Made by a program: the position numbers and the translations under genes. A stretch of 64,000 bases of DNA from Gordonia sp. OPL2 (GTDB lineage: Bacteria > Actinomycetota > Actinomycetes > Mycobacteriales > Mycobacteriaceae), in assembly GCF_003797825.1 (NCBI RefSeq), contig NZ_RKME01000003.1, positions 1-64,000 on the forward strand. The letters run 5' to 3'. The notes under the pieces were generated by a model. That model was not told the origin of the DNA and made no database searches. It saw only the letters and a program-made list of their open reading frames with translations. Below, in pieces: positions 46,512 to 54,914 of the stretch. Position 1 is the first letter of the stretch, and each line of letters starts with the position of its first letter.

Positions 46512-48262
46512 GCTCGAACGCCGACGTCACGGCGGCCACCGCGGCCACCGCGGCCAGGGCGCCCGCGCCGGTCGACCGTGCCGCGTGGTTCGCCCTCGCG
46601 GGATGTCTGCTCGGCGTGTTCATGCAGATGCTGGACACGACGATCGTCAACATCGCGTTGCCCGACCTGACCGTCGACCTGGGCGCGTCGACATCCCAGC
46701 AACTGTTCGTCCTGACGGTGTACACCCTGGCCTTCGCCTGTACGCTCCTCACCGCGGCCACGCTCGGCGGCCGGCTGGGACGCCGCCGGGTGTTCATCGC
46801 ATCCGTCGTCGCGTTCACCGTCACCTCGGTGCTGTGCGGGCTGGCGCAGGGTCCGCTCCAACTCATCGTCTTCCGTGGCATCCAGGGCATCAGCGCCGCG
46901 ATGATGTCGGCCCAGACCCTCGCCCTGATCGCGGCCTTGTTCCCGAAGTCACGGCACGGGCTCGTCTTCGGCATCTACGGAGCGGTCGCGGGTCTGGCCG
47001 CGATGCTCGGGCCGGTCATCGGCGGTGTCCTGGTCACCTCGGACCTCTTCGGCTGGGGGTGGCGCACCATCTTCTTCGTCAACATCCCGTTGGGCCTCGT
47101 GGCATGCGCGCTGGCATGGCATCGTCTGCCCCAGCTCCGCGAGTCCGCTGGATCACGATTGGATCTGCCCGGCGTCGTCCTGTCGACGGCGGGCCTGTTC
47201 CTGGTGCTGTATCCGCTCGCGGTGGGACGTGAGGAGGACTGGCCGCCGAGCCTCTGGGCGATGATGGCATCGGCGGTGATCCTGCTGGCGGCCTTCGTCG
47301 TCGTCGAACGACGGACCTTCGCGCGCGGTGGGATGCCCCTCCTGCGCATCGACCTGTTCCGGTCCCGCCGCTTCTCGGTGGGCCTGGTGTTGTCGCTGCT
47401 CTTCTTCAGCGTGTTCGCCGGCTTCTTCTTCACCGTGTCCGTATCGGTGCAGTTCGGTCTCGGCTACTCCGCGCTCACGACCGGACTGCTCGCGTTGCCG
47501 TTCGCCGTCGGCGGCGCGATCGGTTCGCTGTCGTCTCCGTGGGTGGTGGCCCGGATCGGCGCCGGTCTGACCTTGTGTTCGGGTGCCCTCGTCCTCGCCG
47601 TCGGGCTCGCCTGGCTCGCCACGACCCTCGATCCGGCGTCCGGTTCGTTGTCGGTGCCCGCGGTGATTGCTCCGCTGATCGTAGGCGGAATCGGGACCGG
47701 GCTCTTTGTCGCGCCGCTGCAGACGGCGATCCTGTCCGACACCGAACCGGCCAACATCGGCTCGGCGTCGGGTTGCGTGCCGACCGTGCAACAGATCGGC
47801 GCCTCCCTCGGTCTGGCCGTCGTTACCTTGTTCTTCTTCGGACAGGTTGCGGTGCAGGCTGATTCGGCTGTGCCGGCGGTACGCGCGGCGCTGTCCGACG
47901 ACCTGCGGACCAGTACCGTCGAGCCGCTCTTCCGCGGCGCCGTCGCTGATCGGTTCGCCGACTGCGCGCGCGCTCAGTTGACCTCGGCGCATCCGGATCG
48001 TCCGGCGCCGGGCTGCTCCGCGGAGGGTGCCGGTCAGACCGGAGTCGCCGCGCAGGTCGCCGATCGCGCCGCCGCACCATTGCAGACTGCCGCGCGCTCG
48101 GTGGCGTCGTGGACCTTCGTCGGCGCGTTCCAGGTGACGTTGTGGGTCTTGTCGGGGATGTGCGTGGTGATCGCCGTACTGGCCCTGGCGGTGCGCGCCA
48201 GTCGTCGACGCGGGACGGAGAGGTCCGCACATACGGACGACCCCGCCTCACCGTGGCGGTGA
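46508..48262 (+). CDS. MFS exporter, DHA2 type, 14 TM, partnered with PapA-like enzyme
   Basis: 584 residues, about 14 hydrophobic segments. DHA2 motifs are QMLDTTIVNIALPDLTVDLG in TM1 and LGGRLGRRRVFIA after TM2; a longer extracytoplasmic region before the last segment (about 480-535, with two Cys) is atypical. It is an inner-membrane proton-driven exporter. GTG at 46508 overlaps the acyltransferase stop, suggesting it moves the acylated product, in place of the MmpL transporters often paired with PapA. Its stop is inside the terminator stem. Confidence 0.9.
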   Translation: MSSNADVTAATAATAARAPAPVDRAAWFALAGCLLGVFMQMLDTTIVNIALPDLTVDLGASTSQQLFVLTVYTLAFACTLLTAATLGGRLGRRRVFIASVVAFTVTSVLCGLAQGPLQLIVFRGIQGISAAMMSAQTLALIAALFPKSRHGLVFGIYGAVAGLAAMLGPVIGGVLVTSDLFGWGWRTIFFVNIPLGLVACALAWHRLPQLRESAGSRLDLPGVVLSTAGLFLVLYPLAVGREEDWPPSLWAMMASAVILLAAFVVVERRTFARGGMPLLRIDLFRSRRFSVGLVLSLLFFSVFAGFFFTVSVSVQFGLGYSALTTGLLALPFAVGGAIGSLSSPWVVARIGAGLTLCSGALVLAVGLAWLATTLDPASGSLSVPAVIAPLIVGGIGTGLFVAPLQTAILSDTEPANIGSASGCVPTVQQIGASLGLAVVTLFFFGQVAVQADSAVPAVRAALSDDLRTSTVEPLFRGAVADRFADCARAQLTSAHPDRPAPGCSAEGAGQTGVAAQVADRAAAPLQTAARSVASWTFVGAFQVTLWVLSGMCVVIAVLALAVRASRRRGTERSAHTDDPASPWR

Positions 48263-48273
48263 CGCGGGGTCGT
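48237..48273. terminator. Bidirectional terminator containing the MFS stop codon
   Basis: ACGACCCCGC (48237-48246) pairs with GCGGGGTCGT (48264-48273); after one mismatch TCACCG pairs with CGGTGA around a TGG loop, about 16 pairs in all. The MFS stop TGA (48260-48262) is in the inner stem. It separates the convergent MFS and tsf genes. Confidence 0.8.
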
Positions 48274-48293
48274 GAGCGATCCGGTTGGGCAGG

Positions 48294-49118
48294 TCAGGAC
48301 TGACCGACCTCGAAGCGCTCGAATGCCTTGACGGTGACGCCTGCCTCGTCGAGGAGAGCCTTCACGGTCTTCTTGGAGTCCTGCACCGACGGCTGGTCGA
48401 GCAGCACGACGTCCTTGTAGAACCCGTTGACCCGGCCCTCGACGATCTTCGGCAGCGCCTGCTCGGGCTTGCCCTCTTCCTTCGCGGTCTGCTCGGCGAT
48501 GCGACGCTCGTTGTCGACGACGTCGGCAGGGACCTCGTCGCGGGTGGCGTACTTGGCCTTCAGCGCGGCGACCTGCATCGCGGCGGCGCGAGCGGCCTCC
48601 GCGGCGGCGTCGCCCTCACCGGCGTAGGACACCAGCACGCCGACGGCGGGCGGCAGATCCGAGGCACGCTTGTGCAGGTACACGGCGACCGGACCGTCGT
48701 AGTAGGCGACCCGGCGCAGTTCCAGCTTCTCGCCGATCTTCGCCGAGAGGGCCTGCACGGCCTCGTCGACCGTGCCGTCGCCCAGTGCGGCGGCCTTGAG
48801 CGCGTCGAGATCGTTGGTCTTCGCTGCGGCAGCGGCGGCGACGATCTTGTCCGCGAGTTCCTGGAACTCGGCGTTCTTCGCGACGAAGTCGGTCTCCGAG
48901 TTGATCTCGACGAGAGCGCCGTCCTTGGCGGCCACGAGACCTTCGGCAGTCGAACGCTCGGCGCGCTTGCCGACGTCCTTGGCACCCTTGATGCGCAGTT
49001 CCTCGACGGCCTTGTCGAAGTCACCGTCGTTGTTGGCGAGGGCGTTCTTGCAGTCCAGCATTCCTGAGCCGGTGAGCTCGCGGAGACGCTTCACATCGGC
49101 TGCGGTGTAGTTCGCCAT
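48294..49118 (-). CDS. tsf: Elongation factor Ts
   Basis: 274 residues. The N-terminal UBA-like module ([24 protein letters not shown]) and [11 protein letters not shown], the EF-Tu contact, are diagnostic. EF-Ts is the nucleotide exchange factor for EF-Tu. The ATG at 49118 has a perfect GGAGG site. It follows rpsB on the same strand, separated by 95 bases containing a strong hairpin. Confidence 0.97.
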   Translation of the reverse strand: MANYTAADVKRLRELTGSGMLDCKNALANNDGDFDKAVEELRIKGAKDVGKRAERSTAEGLVAAKDGALVEINSETDFVAKNAEFQELADKIVAAAAAAKTNDLDALKAAALGDGTVDEAVQALSAKIGEKLELRRVAYYDGPVAVYLHKRASDLPPAVGVLVSYAGEGDAAAEAARAAAMQVAALKAKYATRDEVPADVVDNERRIAEQTAKEEGKPEQALPKIVEGRVNGFYKDVVLLDQPSVQDSKKTVKALLDEAGVTVKAFERFEVGQS

Positions 49119-49155
49119 CGTTGGCGAGCCTCCTTAGAGAGAGTGTGTCGATGTC

Positions 49156-49185
49156 GATGCCGGACGGGTCGCCCCGTCCGGCATC
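49156..49185. terminator. Strong hairpin between rpsB and tsf
   Basis: GATGCCGGACGGG, loop TCGC, CCCGTCCGGCATC: thirteen perfect base pairs in the rpsB-tsf intergenic space. As both genes read on the minus strand it could attenuate read-through or guide RNA processing. No T-tract follows. Confidence 0.6.
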
Positions 49186-49213
49186 TCCAACCGGGTGAGG
49201 TGATCCGAACCGA

Positions 49214-50032
49214 CTACTGGGCGGCCGGCGCGGTGCCGGCCTCGCCACCCGCGGGTGCGGTGGCCTGGGTGAGCAGCTCCTGCTCCCACTCGGCCAGCGG
49301 CTCGCCGCCGCCCGCCTCCGGCTTGGAGTCGTCGGACGACTGGCCGGCCCGTGCCTGGACGCCCTCGGCGACGGCCGAGGCCACCACGCGGGTCAGCAGC
49401 GCGGCGCTGCGGATCGCGTCGTCGTTGCCCGGGATCGGGTAGTCGACGAGGTCGGGATCGCAGTTGGTGTCGAGGATCGCGATGACCGGGATGTTGAGCT
49501 TGCGTGCCTCACCGACAGCAATGTGCTCCTTGTTGGTGTCCACGACCCAAACAGCAGAAGGCACCTTGGCCATATCCCGGATACCACCGAGGGTGCGCTC
49601 GAGCTTGTTCTTCTCACGCGTCAGCATGAGGATTTCCTTCTTGGTGCGACCCTCGAAGCCACCGGTCTGCTCCATGGTCTCGAGTTCCTTCAGGCGCTGC
49701 AGGCGCTTGTGGACGGTCGAGAAGTTGGTGAGCATGCCGCCCAGCCAGCGCTGGTTCACGTACGGCATCCCGACGCGGGTGGCCTCGGCGGCGATGGATT
49801 CCTGGGCCTGCTTCTTGGTGCCGACGAACAGGATGGTGCCGCCGTGGGCGACGGTCTCCTTGACGAACTCGTACGCCTTGTCGATGTAGGTCAGCGTCTG
49901 CTGCAGGTCGATGATGTAGATGCCGTTGCGGTCGGTGAAGATGAATCGCTTCATCTTCGGGTTCCAACGGCGGGTCTGATGCCCGAAGTGTGCGCCGCTG
50001 TCCAGCAGCTGCTTCATGGTCACGACAGCCAT
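49214..50032 (-). CDS. rpsB: 30S ribosomal protein S2
   Basis: 272 residues. S2 signatures are [67 protein letters not shown] and [22 protein letters not shown]-terminal acidic/Ala-rich tail of about 45 residues extends the usual fold, as in related actinobacteria. The ATG at 50032 has an AAGGA site. It leads the rpsB-tsf operon. Confidence 0.97.
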   Translation of the reverse strand: MAVVTMKQLLDSGAHFGHQTRRWNPKMKRFIFTDRNGIYIIDLQQTLTYIDKAYEFVKETVAHGGTILFVGTKKQAQESIAAEATRVGMPYVNQRWLGGMLTNFSTVHKRLQRLKELETMEQTGGFEGRTKKEILMLTREKNKLERTLGGIRDMAKVPSAVWVVDTNKEHIAVGEARKLNIPVIAILDTNCDPDLVDYPIPGNDDAIRSAALLTRVVASAVAEGVQARAGQSSDDSKPEAGGGEPLAEWEQELLTQATAPAGGEAGTAPAAQ

Positions 50033-50216
50033 GAGTGATCCTTTGTGTGCAGTTGACATCGACACCGGCGGTGCCGACCCTGGCGTCTGCTCCGTGACGG
50101 ACCCGGGTGTCCGGGACCGCCCGCCACGGGTGTGGATGCCGCTCTCACCAGGTGGAACGGCGTCGCTGTGCAGGCGCGCGAAGTCACCCCATCGAACCCG
50201 ACGAGGTGCGGACGCG

Positions 50217-50246
50217 AGTTTACGCCGGTCACCTGCGGAAAACCAA
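50217..50246 (-). promoter_or_regulatory. Candidate rpsB promoter
   Basis: On the minus strand TTGGTT (50246-50241) and TAAACT (50222-50217) are spaced 18 bases, matching an actinobacterial SigA-type promoter with a T-A-n-n-n-T minus-10. It would give an rpsB leader of roughly 180 bases. The gene-free stretch 50033-50343 holds this leader and, at its right end, the upstream part of the M23 gene; nothing else is recognised in it. Confidence 0.4.
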
Positions 50247-50343
50247 AATGTCCATCGGTACGTCGACCGGTCGGCCACCTCGGCCGGGACACGCCGACGA
50301 CGATCCGATGGATCCGATCGGCCCGCCCGTGCGTCTGAAGAAT

Positions 50344-50946
50344 ATGACCTCGACTCCGGATCGACCGGCACGCCTCTTCGTCGTCCGGGGCGCGCTCTGC
50401 GCGATCGCCGAGCTGTTGGTGGTGGCGATCCTGGTGTGGGCCGTGCCCGCGGTCGCCGTCGGCGAGACCTCGCGGTTCCGTCTGCCGGTACCGCGGCCCA
50501 CCTCCGTCGTCCGAGGGTTCGATCTCCCTGCGCAGCGGTGGGAACCCGGGCATCGCGGCGTCGACCTGTCCGTCGCTCCAGGCACCATCGTGCGCGCTGC
50601 TGGTCCGGGTCGGGTGCAGTTCGCCGGTCGGGTGGCCGGGCGGCCTCTGGTCTCGATCCGGCACGCCACCGACCTGATCACCACCTATGAGCCGGTCGAG
50701 CCAACGGTGCGAACGGGGTCGTCGGTGCGCCGCGGGGACGCGATCGGCACCGTGTCGACCGGCCACGAGAAGTGTCGGGCGACGGCATGTCTGCACTGGG
50801 GCGCTCGTCGTGGACGCGGACGGGAAGCGGTCTATCTGAACCCGCTCGCCCTGCTCGGCGCGGTCCGGGTACGACTGAAGCCGGTCCAGCCGGTCAGGCC
50901 CGCGGGTGGGCCTGCCGATGCACGGCCCGCAGGCGCTCCACACTGA
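50344..50946 (+). CDS. M23/LytM-like peptidase domain protein, degenerate zinc site (Rv2891-like)
   Basis: 200 residues. A hydrophobic segment (about 17-40) acts as a signal or anchor, followed by a short LytM domain: HRGVDLS (His70, Asp74) supplies two ligands, but the usual H-x-H is C-L-H (Cys149, His151). The domain may therefore be non-catalytic, like several LytM activators. The position beside rpsB is shared with mycobacteria. ATG at 50344 is chosen so the hydrophobic segment is N-terminal; upstream in-frame ATGs exist at 50248 and 50308. The 3' end overlaps the xerC 3' end by 53 bases. Confidence 0.78.
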   Translation: MTSTPDRPARLFVVRGALCAIAELLVVAILVWAVPAVAVGETSRFRLPVPRPTSVVRGFDLPAQRWEPGHRGVDLSVAPGTIVRAAGPGRVQFAGRVAGRPLVSIRHATDLITTYEPVEPTVRTGSSVRRGDAIGTVSTGHEKCRATACLHWGARRGRGREAVYLNPLALLGAVRVRLKPVQPVRPAGGPADARPAGAPH

Positions 50947-51862
50947 CATGGGTGTAGAGCTGCGTCGTCGCCAACGACGAATGTCCGAGCATCTCCTGCA
51001 CGATCCGCAGGTCCGCACCACCCTCGAGCAGGTGGGTGGCCGCGCTGTGGCGCAGGCCGTGCGGTCCCATCGACGGACCGCCCGCGGCCTCGACCGCCCG
51101 GTGGACGACGGCACGCGCCATCCGCTGATTGAGTCGCCCGCCCTTCGCACCGAGCAGCAACGCCTGACCCGAACGATCGTTGGCGAGCTCCGGGCGACCG
51201 TCGCTCAACCACCGCCGGACAGCCCGGGCAGCCGGCTCCCCGTACGGCACGGTGCGTTGCTTGTCGCCCTTGCCGATGACCCGCAGCACCCGGCGACCGG
51301 AGTCGACGTCGCCGAGATCGAGGCCGCAGAGTTCGCCGACGCGGACGCCGCTCGCGTAGAGCAGTTCGACGATCAGCCGGTCGCGAAGCGCGAGCGGGTC
51401 GTCGGCCTGGCCGGCGTCGTCGGCCTGGTCGGAAGGGCCCCGATCGGCGTCGGCGCCCTCGCGCACGCGTGCCGCCGCCTCGACGGCGGCCACTGCCTGC
51501 TCGGGGGCGAGCACGGCGGGCAGCGTGCGGTGCGCCCGGGGCGCCTGCAGACGCGCCGACGGATCAGCGCCCATCCGCCCGTCGCGAACCGCCCAGGCGC
51601 AGAACGACTTGGCCGACGACACCTGACGTGCGATCGACGTCCGGGCCGCCCCACGTCGCGTGTGATCGGCCAACCACGACCGCAGGAGGGCCAGATCGAT
51701 GTCGCCGACCGCCACACCGCGTGCCCCGGCATACGAGATCAGACCCCGGATGTCACCGAGGTACGCGCGCACGGTGTGCGCGCTGTGACCTTTCTCGAGG
51801 CGCAGGAAGTCGGCGTAGTCGGCGAGGACACCGGAATCGGCTCGTCCGGCCACATCGGTCAT
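50894..51862 (-). CDS. xerC: Tyrosine recombinase XerC
   Basis: 322 residues. An N-terminal SAM-like core-binding domain ([16 protein letters not shown]) is followed by the catalytic domain with Arg in [24 protein letters not shown] (H-x-x-R) and the nucleophile Tyr in [13 protein letters not shown]. With XerD it resolves chromosome dimers at dif. It sits in the conserved housekeeping spot between rpsB and dprA, not in a mobile element. ATG at 51862 is used; 51892 and TTG 51898 also lie in frame. Confidence 0.94.
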   Translation of the reverse strand: MTDVAGRADSGVLADYADFLRLEKGHSAHTVRAYLGDIRGLISYAGARGVAVGDIDLALLRSWLADHTRRGAARTSIARQVSSAKSFCAWAVRDGRMGADPSARLQAPRAHRTLPAVLAPEQAVAAVEAAARVREGADADRGPSDQADDAGQADDPLALRDRLIVELLYASGVRVGELCGLDLGDVDSGRRVLRVIGKGDKQRTVPYGEPAARAVRRWLSDGRPELANDRSGQALLLGAKGGRLNQRMARAVVHRAVEAAGGPSMGPHGLRHSAATHLLEGGADLRIVQEMLGHSSLATTQLYTHVSVERLRAVHRQAHPRA

Positions 51863-51985
51863 GGCGTCGACCCAAGCGGTCGACGCCGTCATCCGCAATC
51901 AGCCACGCGGGTCGTTGCCGAATCGTGGTGTCCCCATGGGGCGGTGGTCAACGGATCCCGACCGCCTCACGCGGACCCGCAGTTG

Positions 51986-52849
51986 TTACGCGGAAACGCC
52001 CGCCGACTCTTCGGCCGCCCGGAGATCGGACTTCCACTGGCGGAATCCCTCTTCGGTCCGCCCGCGACGCCAGTACCCGGAGATGGACGCGTTCTTGGCC
52101 CCGACGCCACGCTCCTTGCGGACATATCCGCGGAGGTTGTGCATGACGGCCTGGGCCTCCCCATGGATGAACACGTGTGGTTCGCCGTCGAGCCATTGCG
52201 CTCCACGCACGGCAGCGATGAGCGGAGAGTTGTCGCCGGAGACGTCGTCACCCACCTCACGGGCCGGTCCGCCGCGGTGCACCCAGGTGATCTGCGCGCC
52301 CGCGGGGGCGGTCAGCGGCAACTCGTCGTCGGGCCCGGCCACCTCCAGGAACACCTTCGCGATCGCATCCGCCGGGAGCGCCTCCAGCGCCGCCGCGACG
52401 GCAGGAAGGCCTGCCTCATCCGCGGCGAGCAGATGCCAGGGCGCCACCGGGCTGGGTCGATATCCGCTGCCCGGACCGAGGAAACGCACTGCGGTGCCCG
52501 GCTCGACCGACGCCGCCCACGGGCCGGCGATGCCCTCGTCGCCATGCACCACGAAATCGACCGCGATCTCTCGCCGGTCGGTGTCGACCGACCGGACCGT
52601 GTAGGTCCGCAGGACCGGCTGACGCTCTGGCGGGAGCTGTGCGATCTGCCTACGGTCGAAATCGGCCCCGGTGTACGGGGCACCATCGGGACCGAAGGCG
52701 AGTTTGATGTACATGTCCGTATCCCACCGGCCGGCCTCCCCGGCCGGGGTGAAGTCGCCGAAGCCGTCTCCACCGAGGTACAGGCGGACGAAGTGTGGGC
52801 TGAGCTGTTCGCGCCTCAGCACGGTCAACGTGGTCAGTGTCTTGGCCAT
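51986..52849 (-). CDS. viuB: Siderophore-interacting FAD/NAD(P)H ferric reductase (ViuB-like)
   Basis: 287 residues of the SIP family. FAD binding is marked by RTYTVRSVD, the siderophore/NAD part by LLAADEAGLPAVAAALE, and the C-terminus by FIHGEAQAVMHNLRGYVRKERG and the family-specific SGYWRRGRTEEGFRQWK. It releases iron from ferric siderophores by reduction in the cytoplasm. The ATG at 52849 has a GGAGG site. A DtxR/IdeR-like iron box lies 34-47 bases upstream. Confidence 0.93.
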   Translation of the reverse strand: MAKTLTTLTVLRREQLSPHFVRLYLGGDGFGDFTPAGEAGRWDTDMYIKLAFGPDGAPYTGADFDRRQIAQLPPERQPVLRTYTVRSVDTDRREIAVDFVVHGDEGIAGPWAASVEPGTAVRFLGPGSGYRPSPVAPWHLLAADEAGLPAVAAALEALPADAIAKVFLEVAGPDDELPLTAPAGAQITWVHRGGPAREVGDDVSGDNSPLIAAVRGAQWLDGEPHVFIHGEAQAVMHNLRGYVRKERGVGAKNASISGYWRRGRTEEGFRQWKSDLRAAEESAGVSA

Positions 52850-52882
52850 GAAGCCTCCTCTCGGACACCACAGTACGCCTCG

Positions 52883-52896
52883 TTAGGTAAACCTAA
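52883..52896. promoter_or_regulatory. Candidate IdeR/DtxR iron box
   Basis: TTAGGTAAACCTAA matches the first 14 positions of the 19-base DtxR/IdeR consensus (TTAGGTAAGCCTAACCTAA form) with one mismatch, and has perfect TTAGGT/ACCTAA arms. It is 34-47 bases upstream of the siderophore-interacting protein start, so iron-dependent repression is expected. The short centre and weak distal part make binding strength uncertain. Confidence 0.6.
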
Positions 52897-52944
52897 GAAC
52901 TCCCCGATTACCACACCTGTTGTAGGAGTCATCTAAACTCGGTC

Positions 52945-52958
52945 TTCAGTTCGCTGAA
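52945..52958. promoter_or_regulatory. Small palindrome upstream of the TetR gene
   Basis: TTCAG-TTCG-CTGAA is a perfect five-base-pair stem with a UUCG-type tetraloop, 38 bases before the tetR start. It could be an operator half or a 5' stabilising hairpin. Evidence is limited to symmetry. Confidence 0.3.
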
Positions 52959-52995
52959 TCGTCATCACTGCCGTCCACATCATTCGAGGTCAACC

Positions 52996-53553
52996 ATGCC
53001 GGAGACGTCATCCCGACGGGGCTCTCGCCTCACCGTCGATGACTGGCTCGACGCCGCCATGCAGGTTCTGGTGAGCGAGGGCGTCGGAGGGATCAAGATC
53101 TCCCGGCTCTGCGACCGGCTCGGGGTCACCAAGGGCAGCTTCTACTGGCACTTCACCGACATCGCAGCGTTGATGTCGGCCCTCGCGGAGCACTGCCGAC
53201 AGGTCGAAGAGTCGGCACGGCAGACCCTCGCCGACCTCGGATCGCGGCCTCCGGCCGAACGCATCGAGGCGATGGTGGTCCTCGTGTCCGACCCACGGCG
53301 CTGGACGGTCGAGTCCGCGGTACGCAAGTGGGCGGAGACCGATGAATCGATCGCGGCCACCGTGGCCGCTCTCGACGAACAGGTCTTCGCGGTGGCCCAT
53401 CAGGCGATGCGTGACCTGGGCTTCGACGAACCCGAGGCGCACGCGCGGGCGACGACCCTGCTGTACGCGGGGATCGGCTATCTGCACTCGGCACGCGGTC
53501 CCGCGAACGAGAGTGACAAGCGACTGTTCATCGATCTGCTGACGCGGCGCTGA
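52996..53553 (+). CDS. TetR family transcriptional regulator
   Basis: 185 residues. The N-terminal helix-turn-helix covers about 15-60 (DAAMQVLVSEGVGGIKISRL, VTKGSFYWHFTDI). The C-terminal ligand domain is helical with VESAVRKWAETDES and HARATTLLYAGIGYL. It may regulate itself or the divergent siderophore-interacting gene, though the iron box there points to a separate regulator. Its stop falls in the loop of a hairpin at 53543-53561. Confidence 0.88.
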   Translation: MPETSSRRGSRLTVDDWLDAAMQVLVSEGVGGIKISRLCDRLGVTKGSFYWHFTDIAALMSALAEHCRQVEESARQTLADLGSRPPAERIEAMVVLVSDPRRWTVESAVRKWAETDESIAATVAALDEQVFAVAHQAMRDLGFDEPEAHARATTLLYAGIGYLHSARGPANESDKRLFIDLLTRR

Positions 53554-53561
53554 TCGCCGCG
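53543..53561. terminator. Hairpin at the tetR stop
   Basis: CGCGGCG, loop CTGAT, CGCCGCG: seven perfect pairs, with the tetR stop TGA (53551-53553) in the loop. It lies between tetR and the convergent gene ending at 53593. Confidence 0.5.
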
Positions 53562-53592
53562 GGCAGCCGGTCTTCCCTCCGCGACCGCCGAT

Positions 53593-54867
53593 TCAGTTCG
53601 GCTCGTCCTCGCGTAGTCCCCATGGCTGGCCGTAGCCGCCGTCGGCCTCGTCGGCCGCCATCAGTTCGAGGAACGGTTCCGACGTGAACGCCTCCGGGCC
53701 GAGGACGCCGGTCCCGCTCCACACACCGGTGGCGAGGAGTTCGAGCGCGATGACCGGACCGAGCGCGGTCTGCCAGACCACACACTGGGTTCCGTAGTTG
53801 CGCATCGTCCACTCGTTGTCGCTGACGTGATAGAGGTACACGCGCCGGGGCCTGCCGTCCTTGGTCCCTGTCACCGCGAGCCCGGCACAGGTCTTGCCGG
53901 TCATGATCGGGCCGATCGTGGCCGGATCGGGCAGCGCCGCGGCGATCACGTCGCGGGGAGCCACGCGTACCGGGCCGTCGGCAGACCGAACGGTGAGGGG
54001 CTCGGTCGAGTCGAGTCCCAGTGTGTTGAGCGTGCGGAGCACACCGATGAACTCCTCCCCCAGCCCGTACTTGAACGTGACCCGACGGGCCCGACACCAC
54101 CGCGGCATCAACAGCACCTCCTCGTGCTCGACGTTGACGCACTCGACGGGCCCGATTCCCTCCGGGAACTCGAACACCTCGGGCTCGGAGAACGGCGGTG
54201 TGGTGAAGAAGCCGCGGTCGCGCTCCCAGATCACCGGAGGATTCAGACACTCCTCGATCGTGGTCCAGATGCTGAACGAGGGTGCGAAGATCTCCTCGCC
54301 GTTCTCGTTGCGCACCACCAGGTTTGCGCCGTCGCGGGTGCCGAGTTCGTCGACGTCGTCGAACAGGTTGTCGCAGGCGTACCGGGCGAAGACGTCCGAC
54401 AGGCCCGGTTCCACGCCCATCCCGACGAGTGCGAGTCGTCCCGCGTCCTCCCACCGCGCGCTCGCCGCGAACTGCTCGTCGCCGAGCTTGATGCCGGTCT
54501 CGGTGTACGGATTACTGGGGTGTCGTTGCGACAGGCTCATCGCCATGTCGAGATAGTCCGCACCACCGGCGAATGCGCCGGCGAACACCGTCGGGACGAA
54601 TCTCGGCTCCACCGCGTTCATCACGTGCGTGGCGGCGTGATCACGGACCGCCTGCGCCACCGCGTCGGCATCGCCGGCGTCGATCGCGGCGGCGCTGAAT
54701 CTCGCGCCCGCGTCGGCGCCGAGGGCATCGACGATCGCGGCGACAGTGCGTTCGGCGCGAGCGGGGTCGTAGTCGCAGACGACCATGTGCTCGAAGAACT
54801 GTCGTCGCGCTGCGATCTTGGCGATCGCATCGCCGACGCCGCCGGCACCGACAAGAAGGATTCTCAT
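53593..54867 (-). CDS. Saccharopine dehydrogenase-like NAD(P)-dependent oxidoreductase
   Basis: 424 residues. An N-terminal Rossmann fold (ILLVGAGGVGDAIAKIAAR) is followed by a saccharopine/carboxynorspermidine dehydrogenase-like C-terminal domain, recognised from NAVEPRFVPTVFAGAFAGGADYLDMA, GMGVEPGLSDVFARYA and GPIMTGKTCAGLAVTG. Family members act in lysine or polyamine metabolism, but the substrate here is unknown. No polyamine genes are adjacent. It lies between tetR and dprA with about 50 bases to each. Confidence 0.85.
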   Translation of the reverse strand: MRILLVGAGGVGDAIAKIAARRQFFEHMVVCDYDPARAERTVAAIVDALGADAGARFSAAAIDAGDADAVAQAVRDHAATHVMNAVEPRFVPTVFAGAFAGGADYLDMAMSLSQRHPSNPYTETGIKLGDEQFAASARWEDAGRLALVGMGVEPGLSDVFARYACDNLFDDVDELGTRDGANLVVRNENGEEIFAPSFSIWTTIEECLNPPVIWERDRGFFTTPPFSEPEVFEFPEGIGPVECVNVEHEEVLLMPRWCRARRVTFKYGLGEEFIGVLRTLNTLGLDSTEPLTVRSADGPVRVAPRDVIAAALPDPATIGPIMTGKTCAGLAVTGTKDGRPRRVYLYHVSDNEWTMRNYGTQCVVWQTALGPVIALELLATGVWSGTGVLGPEAFTSEPFLELMAADEADGGYGQPWGLREDEPN

Positions 54868-54914
54868 CGGACGAGCCTATGCGCGACCCGGCCACCGCGG
54901 ACGACGAACAGCCA

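Noticed and set aside
42760..48262. Lipid island as a recent transposon insertion
   Set aside because: No transposase, terminal repeats, tRNA gene or evident base-composition change; it may vary between genera without being recently mobile.
50894..51862. XerC as integrase of a mobile element
   Set aside because: No attachment repeats or phage genes; the position matches the conserved housekeeping xerC of mycobacteria.
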